Below are positions 54,901-64,000 of a DNA stretch of 64,000 bases, piece by piece. The position numbers were made by a program, and so were the translations under genes. Each line of letters starts with the position of its first letter. Within the stretch, counting starts at the first letter, position 1. The stretch spans positions 11,669,861-11,733,860 of the forward strand of contig WARS01000015.1 of NCBI GenBank assembly GCA_008933995.1. The letters are read 5' to 3'. Source of the DNA: Datnioides undecimradiatus. Lineage: Eukaryota; Chordata; Actinopteri; Lobotiformes; Datnioididae. The notes under the pieces were generated by a model. That model worked only from the letters and a program-made list of their open reading frames with translations, had not been told where the DNA came from and made no database searches.

Positions 54901-55524
54901 CCGTCTTGCCTACCTGTGCATGACAGCATTTACCTGTGTGAAGCTGCTCAGACTCTGTTCACAAGCCACCTGATAGGAATCTGTCCCTGTCTCTGCTGAC
55001 TCTGCAAGCAGGCTGAGAGAAAACTTCTGCGAGCCACTGTCAGCGTTTATTTATCGGTGTAAAATATCCAAACTGCCAACAGGTTCCCAGGCCGTGTCAG
55101 GTTGTGATGCGCTGATGCTGGACAGGATTTGACTGATGTGAACTATTAAAAGACTAAAACTTACACTTAAGTTTCTGGGTTTGAGCTGCATTTTGACATT
55201 TTTCTCTCCCCTATTTGCTGGAATATTACTCTTTTCATACTAATATCCACAAGCAATAATATAGTGTTTCATACAATTGTATCCTTTGAAAACAATCTCA
55301 GACTACAATTAGACAACTGTTATTGTATCTTTCACAGTGCTTTACAAAGTAAAAAGTACCTCTTCTACAGTTATGTTGAAGTTGTTGCTACTCATCTGAT
55401 TGAGGGTTTTTGAAAAAACTTCAGTGTTTGAAATTGTGAAATTGTGACTTTTTCAGGGTGACAGAGGTTGTCCATCACAAACTGTAATAAATGTGTATGC
55501 ACCAAAACATATGAAAGAAATGCA

Positions 55525-55875
55525 CAAAAAGTAAAAGTACTCTTTAGGCAGAACGGCCTATTTCCAATTAACAAGTGTAATATAATTAGATTAGAGTTAT
55601 TGATTAGTGATTCATCAGAGTGGCTCTAATTTGTAGTACTTTATTTACTGCTGAGTAGCTTCACCTTGTAACAATGTTAAAAATTCAATTAGTTGACTTA
55701 TATTTTATATCTAAACTGGCAATTAAAGCTGCCAAATAAATTGAATGGTGTACAAAGGATAATATTTGCCTTAAGAGATCTATAAAGTAGCAAGTAAACT
55801 ACAAATACCTCGAAACTGTATTGAAGCACAGTAACTGAGTGAATGTATTTAGTTATTTTCACCCACTGAGCATTA
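55525..55875 (-). repeat. Dispersed repeat copy, family A, long
   Basis: AGTAAAAGTACTCTTTAGGC, then TAGTACTTTATTTACTGC, CCTTGTAACAATG, ATAAAGTAGCAAGTAAAC and GTAACTGAGTGAATGTATTT follow the full order of the family. It ends about 770 bases before the notch1 start codon. Confidence 0.6.
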
Positions 55876-56326
55876 CCGTCTTTAATATGACCCACACAGA
55901 CGCTAAAAGTTCACCTAAGCTGTAAAAAGTATCTGCTGTCTCTTACTGTCACTGTCACTGTTTTAATCAGCCAATAAAGTTTTAACAAACTCTTCTTCAC
56001 CCAATGGAAAGGTTTGCATTAGCTAGCTATGTCATCATGTCAGATTAGCCAACTGTGTAAATAAAGTTCAAGTGATTAATTACATTGATTACATTGTGAT
56101 TTAATAACAGACAGTTATCTCTATTAACTTGAAGAAGTTAACACAAAAAGCTAAATTTGAAGACACTTTACATGATGTGTGCTGCGATGTGCTGCAATGG
56201 CACGGACTAATTGCTGCATCAAACTTGTTAATTAGCCAATCAAAACTTGAGGAAAACGTTCAAGAAATAAAGAAGAAAACCAGACTTCCGCATCAAGTTG
56301 CGCAACTTGTCAACCGTGTGTCGGTC

Positions 56327-56372
<46 letters not shown>
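56327..56372. repeat. (TG)n(CG)n(TG)n tract just upstream of notch1
   Basis: About 15 TG units run into CGCGCGCG and then TGTGTGT. Alternating purine-pyrimidine sequence of this type favours Z-DNA. It lies about 270-320 bases before the notch1 ATG, at or near the promoter. Confidence 0.95.
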
Positions 56373-56374
<2 letters not shown>

Positions 56375-56379
56375 ACGCC

Positions 56380-56643
56380 CCTCGACGCGGAGCAGCCGAT
56401 GGAGAGGTGCGTCCCCCGCCTCCCCCCCTCAAGCATTTCCAACCCGGGATCTGAAGTGACAACATCCCATGCTCGGAGTTCACAGACGCGCTGTACTTTC
56501 TCTGTGTGGATCTACTCAAGGATAAACTGAAAGTTGTTTGTGTTTTTACTGTTGTTTTTTTTTATCCTACGGAGAGGAAGACACAATATCGGATCTATGA
56601 AAAAACCCACGTGGATTTGTACAACCATTTTAAACCAGAAGGA
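56380..56643 (+). promoter_or_regulatory. notch1 promoter / 5' UTR region
   Basis: A CpG-richer patch (about 56360-56420) followed by a leader-like stretch. No TATA box is evident. Three upstream ATGs (56399, 56469, 56597) open short frames of 43, 18 and 21 codons, the last overlapping the main start. The transcription start is not known, so which of them lie in the mRNA is uncertain. Confidence 0.45.
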
Positions 56644-57471
56644 ATGCATATTTTCTTTGTGAAACTAACTTTCTTGTTGTCGCTGATAGCACTAACACGA
56701 GGTGAGTGGCGGGTGGACTTTCTCATTGGTTTTCTGCCTCAAAACATGATGTTTTGTACCCTTTCAACTTGAAATCTCAGAATGGAGTTTAGTTTTAACT
56801 TGTTGCATTTATCTGGTTTGTAAACTGACGCGCAGCAGTTTTCCCAGCCGGCTTTTTGCTGCACTCTGTCCGCAGGTTTCCAAAGTTTACTGTTAATTTA
56901 CATACATCAAGTTTATTAATATGACTTCACGCACCTGTTGGCATTATCCCATAATGGGTCTTTTCACCCGCGCACTGCTCAATATATTTTTTTTTCCAAC
57001 TTTGCCCAGGCAGCTGTTGCGCACACTCCAGCAAACACTCAACTTTTTTCTCACTTGTGTGCGAACTCATGCCATTGCAGTTTGAATTCACAGCAGTGTG
57101 TTTTTTATATTTTTGCAAAGCAGTGTTACTCCCGAAATGGGCAAATTCTTTTTTTAGGGACCGCTGCAGAGAGGACATCTGTCAAAACCAGTGTCAAGTC
57201 CCTGTTCACCACAAAAACTGCACTCTGAGGTGGCAAGGGTCACACCTAGACCTCACATTTATGGAGCATTACCTGCTACCTTATCTTGATTGAGCGTATT
57301 GTGATAACTACTGTTTTCAAACTTGCTTAAAGGTTCTGTAAAAGTTTCGGCAAAAGTGCAGAAAGTGTATTAAAACTTTCCATTCGCAGGTCTAAGATGC
57401 TCCATGACCACGGAGTTGTGTTTGAACCAGGGAAAGTGTGAAACAACTCCAGATGGAAATGAGGAGTGCAA
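56644..57471 (+). CDS. notch1: Notch1 receptor, first two coding exons (continues past right edge)
   Basis: Single-pass cell-surface receptor for Delta/Jagged ligands; after cleavage its intracellular domain acts with RBPJ in the nucleus. Exon 1 (56644-56701) encodes a signal peptide, core FFVKLTFLLSLIALTRG, ending at a GGTGAGT donor in phase 1. Exon 2 (57390-57471) is exactly 82 bp, the size of human NOTCH1 exon 2, and encodes LRCSMTTELCLNQGKC with TTPDGNEEC following, the start of EGF-like repeat 1 with four cysteines visible; donor GTAAGT. The next exon, with the rest of EGF1 to EGF2, was not found before base 64000, which fits a large intron 2. The downstream position relative to pmpca and inpp5e matches the human gene order. 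Which teleost duplicate (1a or 1b) it is cannot be told from this part. No in-frame upstream ATG exists; the in-frame upstream extension opens only with GTG. Confidence 0.88.
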
Positions 57472-58139
57472 GTAAGTCTCAACATCTTTGTGTGTGTGTC
57501 TCTCTCTTTAATCCATAAACAGCAAGAGGTACCTGTGGAGAGGATTTGCGAGAAACATGTGAGATTGTGGAGTTTGAGATGACTCACATTTTTGGTTGAC
57601 ATGCGAGCGCTCACACCAGCGTTGCTATTTCTGGGAGGCAAATGGTCAGAGAGCTGAGACAGAAATGAGTGGACATTGATGAGGACAGGGGTCACTGTGA
57701 GAGTGTGTGTGTGCGTGTGTTTGCTACTGCAGCCACACTCTACAGCCAAACTCTTGCAGCCCTAAATCTTGCTTTTCTTTTCTTTCATGGAGCGACAGCT
57801 GGGGTTGCCAGAAGCTCGGCGACCATTGTTCTCTGCTGCGATTAATTCTGTGTGACTAATCTGGGTGAGGCTTCCCAGAGAGACCCTCAGACCCTGTCCT
57901 TCTACCACCCCCTCCTCTCTCCTGGGATTTTGTCCCCTCCTCAATGGCTCTCAGTGCTCTCTTTCCCTCTCTCACTCTCTCTCTTGCTCTCATTCCCTTG
58001 GACAGATGGCATAGGTTAGATGGTTTTTAGCCCAGTGAAAATGGAGACAAAGTCCTGCATTTTCTCCCCTAAGTTTTGTATTTGCAGATAGTTTTCAGTC
58101 CTCATGTAAACCAGTAAGCTTCAGCTTTGCCCAGAACTT

Positions 58140-58157
58140 GTTTTTTTTTTTTTTTTT
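58140..58157. repeat. T homopolymer
   Basis: About 18 T in a row within notch1 intron 2. Confidence 0.95.
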
Positions 58158-61092
58158 ACAACAATAGATCTACTTTGCGCTTGGCTCTCCTTCCATGCTG
58201 GCATGAGCAGCAGCAGCCAGTGTCATCTTACTGTCGCAGAGCACGGTGACCAGGCGAGTGATTGGGCCGACCGGGTCACAGCTATCAGACCGCAAGATCC
58301 AAACAGTCATCTTGGCCCCTCGCCACATCTTAATTTGGTCTGGTTGTGTTATTCACCCCCCCAGTCACACTCTCAGACCCCTCCCCACCTCACCCCACCG
58401 TCCCCACCTCATCATCAGGCCACAAAGCCATCATTGTGCCCCTGCACTGTCCTCCTCCTCAGACTTCTCCAATTAAACATGGAGATAGACGTTCTCGCAG
58501 TTTTTAAAAGGTTTGGGTGGGCACACATGCCTCAGTTTGGGACTGTGTGTGTTTGCTCTGTTGTATGTGCTCCAGAGTGCCAGGGACTCTATTGAGAAGA
58601 AGTTCAAGTTAAGCAATGGTTAAGCAGCACAATATTCATAGAACAGAAGTATTTGTAAGCATAAAATTTGATCATCGCTCCATTAATTAGGTAATTTTTA
58701 GAGCAAAGGTAGTGGCAAAATACCAAATTAGGGAACATAAACTTTGAGCCTAAAACTGATTATTTTGATGATGGTAGCCTTAGCTGATGTAAAAGTGTTT
58801 CATTCCTTGTGTATTTTGCCCTTTTGCTGTCACTGTATCCTAATTTCAATCCCAATACTGACAAACCCCAAATGAAAACACTTTGGAGTTTATTCTCAAC
58901 TAGTCATAACTTGTGATACTGAACCAATTGAACAGAGGCATGAACGCAGTAAAGATGTATTTCTGGTCTATCCTGTTTATTCTAGTGGTATATTTTGTGT
59001 GCGTTCCTATCACAACATGTCACAGTTGTGTAAGGTCCCTGTTAGAAGACGCAGCCTTTCAAACTTAGTTCTGCCACTTTGTCTTAAAATTTTAACATCT
59101 CAAGCCAAGAAGAGTCTCATGACACCCTGGGATTTATTTTGTCAGAACCACAGAGGGCATCATACAACCTTTTCCATCGGTATCTCTTGTTACTGCATTT
59201 AGATGGACTTCGGGCAACGTTAGAGATGAGTCAGTGCTGCAGCTCTCGTGAGGCAGCACAGGTGACCAGACCAGGAACTGAAAGCTGAACAGAAAGAAGT
59301 AATTATAACCAGGTGAAGCCTGTTTAAGGCTTAGAGCAAGGTTTTTCGTGATGTTGAAGGTTTGTCAGTGTATATTTAACCCATTCCCTGATATATTTGA
59401 CGGAGTTATGATTTGGTGTCACCTCAATCAAAAGCCTGCTGCTTTTGAACTCAAGTGTTATGTTCGAGGTCAAGTGGCGTTGGATGGTTCAGTTTTATAT
59501 AGTCTGACAGAGATGCCTACTTGACATGCCATACCATAAATACCATCTCCTCCTCATATCTGGCCTGCCTGGCCCAGCGAGATCCCGACTGAAGTTTATC
59601 TCCAAAGAGCTTCGAGGAGGCCTCTCATTTACTGCAGAGGCTTGGCAGCCAGAGAGAGCAGTGACAGAGCCGAGCCAATCCAGACCAGGAAAAATAACTC
59701 CCGAATTCCAGTGGCACAATGGCCAGAGTCAAAGCAGCGCTTCTCTCTGCCCGGAGAGATGAGAGACGTTGGGCCCGGCTTCAGGGGTGGCGAGGAAGGG
59801 TGCTGCAGAGAGATCACGTACCCTCATCATCAGTTAGTCAGCAAGATTAAAAAAAACTGGTTTCTGACAGCCGGTTGATTGAAAAGAGTCAAAGGCTGAG
59901 GAGTTTGTATCAATGAGGCCAATCTGGAAGGAAGCAGACAGAAATTCCTTGAGTTTGTCAGTAGAGAGAAATAAAGTGTTTCTTGTCCTGCTGGATACAA
60001 TAAAAATTGGCTGCTTGTACTTTTAGTAATCAGTTAAATTACTCAGGGGCTTTATGAAATTCTTGATTAGCTCGTATTTCATTGCCGACATTTTCCACCA
60101 CCAAAAACTGAACTCAAAATCCTCTCCAGACTTGTTGGATTTGCCTAGATTTAAATGTTTTTTTTTAGATACTAGATTAGAATTTCTGAGCTCCATCATA
60201 GATCCCACAACAATATATAACATATTTTTTTTTTGTTACCAGTGCTTGGATGTTCCATGCTGACCTACGCATTAGTATTTACCTTTCTCTTTACACAAGC
60301 AGCTTCATCTTTGCTTTAAAATCAAGTTTCCTGAATAAATATTTCATTAATAGTGCACTGATAGTTATGGTTTGACTCTTTCCGTGAGGGCTTTTTTTTG
60401 TATTTCTGTGAAGATCACAAGCATGGTTAGTGACTTGTGTTTCTATTTTGTTGACATGGGTAGAGAATATTAACATGAACGACGTGTTTAAAAGTTTAAA
60501 TGTGTGTCACTCTGGAAGACAAGTTTATATGATTTTAATTTAAGGGGACCGTAATCAGGATTTTCAGATTTTCTGTGTGCAGACTATAACCAGCAGAGTC
60601 TTCTGTTCCTCGCTGGTTTGTTCAGGGACCGCTACAGTATACATCCACTTTAATGAAAGTGAGCCCTTGTCTCTCTGGTTCGGCAGATTCCTTAAAGGCA
60701 CCTCTGTTTGCTCTGGTCAGATGAGTCTATCTTAACCTCCCCCGCACACACTACGCCCCCCGCCCCTTCCCGCACCTCCATTCAGAGTCAGGAAACAGCC
60801 TCAGAGTGGCCCGAGGGAAGAAAAGGTGCCGTATCTGATCATATCATCACACAACGAGAAACACACACAGCGCAAGGCTTTTATATGGCCGCTGCCGCCG
60901 GTGTTGGGTTCCCTTTGGCAAGAGTCCGGCTGGTGAGAGGGCTGATCGTCAGAGTGTTCTGGCTGAATGAAGTAACTTGGTGGTGGGGCACCACAGCGCT
61001 GAGGATTAGTGATACTTGAGCCTCCCTGGTTGGCATATGCCAAGACAAATCACATAAACTTTGATCGCAGGCTGGGAGGACTGACAGTCAGC

Positions 61093-61127
61093 GTGTGTGT
61101 GTGTGTCTGTGGGTGTGTGTGTGTGAG
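61093..61127. repeat. (GT)n microsatellite
   Basis: About 16 GT units with two interruptions, in notch1 intron 2. Confidence 0.9.
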
Positions 61128-62173
61128 ACAAAGACACAGGGCATACTCCAAACCACACTTCCTCATTTCTTTTTTTCCCTTCAGCCAGACCACCTGTCTG
61201 TGGGTTATAGTATAACAACTAAGAGGGACGTGCACTCACCCACACAGCAGCATGCTCCATAATACCCATGATTACTTGTGGTTTTGCCCATTCAGCTCCA
61301 CTCAGGAACAGATCAACTTTGTCCGCCAGGTGTGCTTTTAGCTTGCAGTCACTCTCATAGCCACTCGCTCACAGGATATTTAGGAAAATAGAGTGTGATC
61401 GTTTTGTCATGAAGCAGAGCAGATTGTTCAGTGAAGCAGCAATAGAGATTCTAAGACTGATAGTAATCACGGCATATGTTACACAGAAAAACATGACAGT
61501 TTACTCAAGGCTTATAAGTGAGTCCACACATGACATGAAGCAGTGTGTGAACCCAGACCAAAATGACAAAACTGTAACTTAACCTCTAACAAACATTTTA
61601 GCAGTATTTACTCAAACACAACTTCAAGGGTGCAAAAAAGAGTTAAGCTCTCGTCGTTCTAACCGTTTCATTCAAAAGTGGCATTGTTTTCACTATCAAA
61701 CTGATCCTGTTGACTCTCATTCTGCTAATATTTCACAAGCTAAAGTTACCTGTTAGCATTAACTAATGTCCACGGTGCTACAAAAAGATCCATTCACAGG
61801 CATCAAAAGCTGGACAGCTGAGCACACAATCCTATATAACTTTGAAAACACAGAGCAGCTTTGACTGACAGACATTGGCTGTTACATTGGCTTTCATTTA
61901 AAGGTAATTTGTAATTTAGCTAACTCATTAGATAAATGTGTGTACAGCAAACAAAATCGAAAAACTGGTAACACTGGTAACAGCCTAATCCTGGTCTTGA
62001 TTTATGGGGGATGATTGGACGCAAACCTTGAAGTCGCCGTGTACAGTAACGACATTAGTGTCCGGTTGCACTGTCAGCTACACCTTCAGATACCCGTAGA
62101 GGTTTTAAGTGGTTCCCAGCCTCGTAAAGTGGGCAGTGGCACAAGTCATTAGAGCTGCTATGACTCTCAAGAA

Positions 62174-62184
62174 AAGCACGCACG

Positions 62185-62220
<36 letters not shown>

Positions 62221-62222
62221 TG
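62174..62222. repeat. (CG)n(CA)n tract in notch1 intron 2
   Basis: CACGCACGCGCGCGCG leads into about 14 CA units. It is the reverse-complement arrangement of the tract at 56327-56372 and is also Z-DNA prone. Confidence 0.95.
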
Positions 62223-64000
62223 CACGTGTACACACATACATGCTGAGTGGTTGGTCCCTGGGGGAGCTGGTTCTTTCCCATGGGCTGTGTCTGTAATAAT
62301 AATGCTCCCAAATAAACAGGGTCTCTAATGAAGTCTTCCAGATGTGGGCTGGCCAGGTCAGCTCTCCTGTACGATTAGAGAGGAAGGAAAAGAAGGATGG
62401 ATGTAAGGAGAGGGAAAGAGGGGCCGCGTTTCCCCTGTAATTTCTGTAGCCAGTGGGGATTTGGTGGTAACTTTGGTTTCTGCTCCACAACAAACAACAA
62501 CCCTGGTTTTTTGTGCCTGCTTTGGTTTTTTAGCGGAAGAGCTATTTTTGTTTCAATAGACTCTATTTGTGCGATCGCAGCTGAATGTAAGCGAGCGTTT
62601 CGTAGTGTTGATTTTCTCTACCGGTGGTGGCACCGTTGTCACTGTGGTCAGCCAATATATTCTGCTGCTGGGAAAACACAAGAGAGGGCAAAAAGAGAGG
62701 GAAATGAGGAGGAAAGGAGAGAGGAGTGCGTCCCCCCCCCCCCGGGCAATGCTTTTAAAACAGATCAGACAAGACTAAAGGGGACTTAGCCCAGGCACAG
62801 AACCAAACAGCCAGGAAATGAGAACGGGTGGTGGGGAGACAGGAGGGATGGTGGGGGTTGGCGGGGCAAGCACAGAGGTACAAACACGGTTTGACTCCTG
62901 GCTAAAAGCTTTCTGTCACTGGAGGAGACACCTGAGGAAAATTTAAACAGCTGTCGTTAAGCATGGCTATGATTTACTTATTTAATGCAACTTCTCAGCA
63001 GGCCTGCAGCTCATTATCATTATCATGACTGAGTCATATTTACACTGCTCAATTAATCATTAAATCTACACAATGTCGCTAAATAGTTAGGGTCAAGGCG
63101 ATGTCTTCTGATTCCAACTCAGAAACCCGAAGATATTAAATTTATAGCATATGCGGTTATATAAAATACAAGTTCAATCATCGTAGTCATTTTCTGTTGA
63201 TCAAGTTATTGATTATTTGTTCTCAGTTTAAATTTCACTTGCTGCACTTACAGTTTTCCTGCGCAGTGAATGATTGCTGACATTTTGGGTGCATCCACTC
63301 TCATTTTTATCTACAAATTAAGTTTAAACCTCTTTAACCTGTCAAACTCTTGAATTTACTCGTGGCTCATTTTTGTTACCACTGTAAAGGTGCCAACAGG
63401 TTCACACCCTCAGCATTTACTTTGGCAAGGGCTGTGTTATCAGAAATGATTTTAAGTGATAAAGTTTCAGTTTTTCTTTTAAATAACACCCTGATTGTGA
63501 GCGATCATGTGTTCCAATTGTTTGCCCAGATGCATAAAAACATAGATAAGCAAAGAATTATTCCCAAATAATCCTAATTATTGTGTCATTTACAGAAATG
63601 GAACCAGGCGCTGACTGTGTCTCTCACAGAGATTTACACAATAACTGAGTAAATGCACAACCTAATTCACTAAGCTTCTTAAAATGGATGCAGACTGGGG
63701 CCATACAGCTGCCAAAAATCAGTGTACTCTATTCTAGGTTTTTATTTGTATACTGTGCACATGTGTATCCTACATATTACGTTCAAAGCCTCTGCCCCCA
63801 ACTGTGTGTGACCTCAGAAAGATGGCAGATGGCAGATTGGCCCAACACTGAGGAAAACCCCTTTAGAGTGACGCCTGGCCAAGGGTCAGATGTCACCACA
63901 ACATCTGCTGCAGGCTCGAGCCGCCGCCCGGCCCTGTCATGCATCCCATCAGTGTCGCAGACCTGTTGCCACGGGCTACAGCGGCAGCAATAGAAGAAGA

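Larger units (their letters stand above)
35683..56300. other. Intergenic region, second part, no gene recognised
   Basis: 20.6 kb of mostly AT-rich DNA upstream of notch1. It holds dispersed repeats (36535, 40855, 48693, 55525), microsatellites (38753, 44846), a 21-bp minisatellite (42335-42450) and GC-richer blocks at 39540-39840 and 40100-40340 that may be regulatory. Open frames over 100 codons occur (for example 44209-44551, 45767-46162, 51897-52344) but none shows a known domain, splice-linked partner or conserved motif. Confidence 0.6.
57472..64000 (+). other. notch1 intron 2 (partial), no exon recognised
   Basis: 6.5 kb to the window edge. It holds GT tracts at 57691-57722 and 61093-61127, a T18 run at 58140-58157, a CG/CA tract at 62174-62222, and GC-richer blocks at 58230-58600, 59540-59880, 60700-61030 and 62240-62830 that may hold enhancers. 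I looked for a cysteine-rich EGF exon on the plus strand and saw none. Confidence 0.65.

Noticed and set aside
22212-56300. SEC16A exons expected between inpp5e and notch1
   Set aside because: No frame in the interval shows SEC16-like sequence. Small exons could be missed by eye, but the large central exon should be visible as a long open frame and is not.
56129-56530. 133-codon plus-strand frame before notch1
   Set aside because: Runs through the TG/CG repeat and a CpG patch, has no known domain and lies where the promoter is expected.
56506-56772. N-terminally extended notch1 frame
   Set aside because: The upstream in-frame start is GTG, not ATG, and the extension is unlike a Notch signal peptide. 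The ATG at 56644 gives a normal one.
57472-64000. notch1 exon 3
   Set aside because: No cysteine-rich EGF-like frame with splice borders was found on the plus strand; it probably lies beyond the window.

Overview
This is vertebrate nuclear DNA, almost certainly from a percomorph teleost fish. Coding sequence is split into short exons with GT/AG borders. Spacers are AT-rich with many CA/GT and GA microsatellites. Several degenerate dispersed repeats resemble families I recall as common in percomorph genomes. A methionine-rich gamma-M crystallin, a fish and amphibian lens protein, is present. Gene order pmpca - inpp5e - notch1 matches the human chromosome 9q34.3 neighbourhood.

Layout. (1) 305-1625, minus: 5' part of an unidentified immunoglobulin-superfamily gene that runs off the left edge. 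(2) 6051-6846, minus: 3' part, or in one reading the whole, of a small unrecognised gene with a coiled coil and a hydrophobic C-terminal tail. (3) 7708-11755, plus: complete pmpca, mitochondrial processing peptidase alpha subunit, 13 exons, 517 aa by my splice model. (4) 13927-18393, minus: complete coding region of inpp5e, the ciliary phosphoinositide 5-phosphatase, 10 coding exons, 642 aa, ending in a CAAX box; it converges tail-to-tail on pmpca. (5) 20828-22190, plus: a complete three-exon gamma-M crystallin with TATA box, partial Maf element and a CAG repeat in its leader. (6) 22.2-56.3 kb: 34 kb with no gene I can recognise, holding dispersed repeats, microsatellites, one 5'-truncated RTE-type LINE with intact target-site duplications, and a few GC-richer islands that may be conserved regulatory DNA. 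(7) 56644-57471, plus: first two coding exons of notch1 (signal peptide and start of EGF repeat 1); the rest of the window is notch1 intron 2.

The genes do not form a pathway. PMPCA acts in the mitochondrial matrix, INPP5E in the primary cilium, the crystallin in the lens and NOTCH1 at the cell surface. What links them is old synteny. Relative to human, ENTR1 is not seen beside pmpca, SEC16A is not seen between inpp5e and notch1, and a crystallin sits in that interval.

Limits: exon borders were set by hand from splice signals, reading phase and recalled protein families. No search was run. Calls of conserved elements and transcription-factor sites are inference. I found no convincing new molecular system; the most open locus is the small double-hydrophobic coiled-coil gene at about 6.0-6.9 kb.
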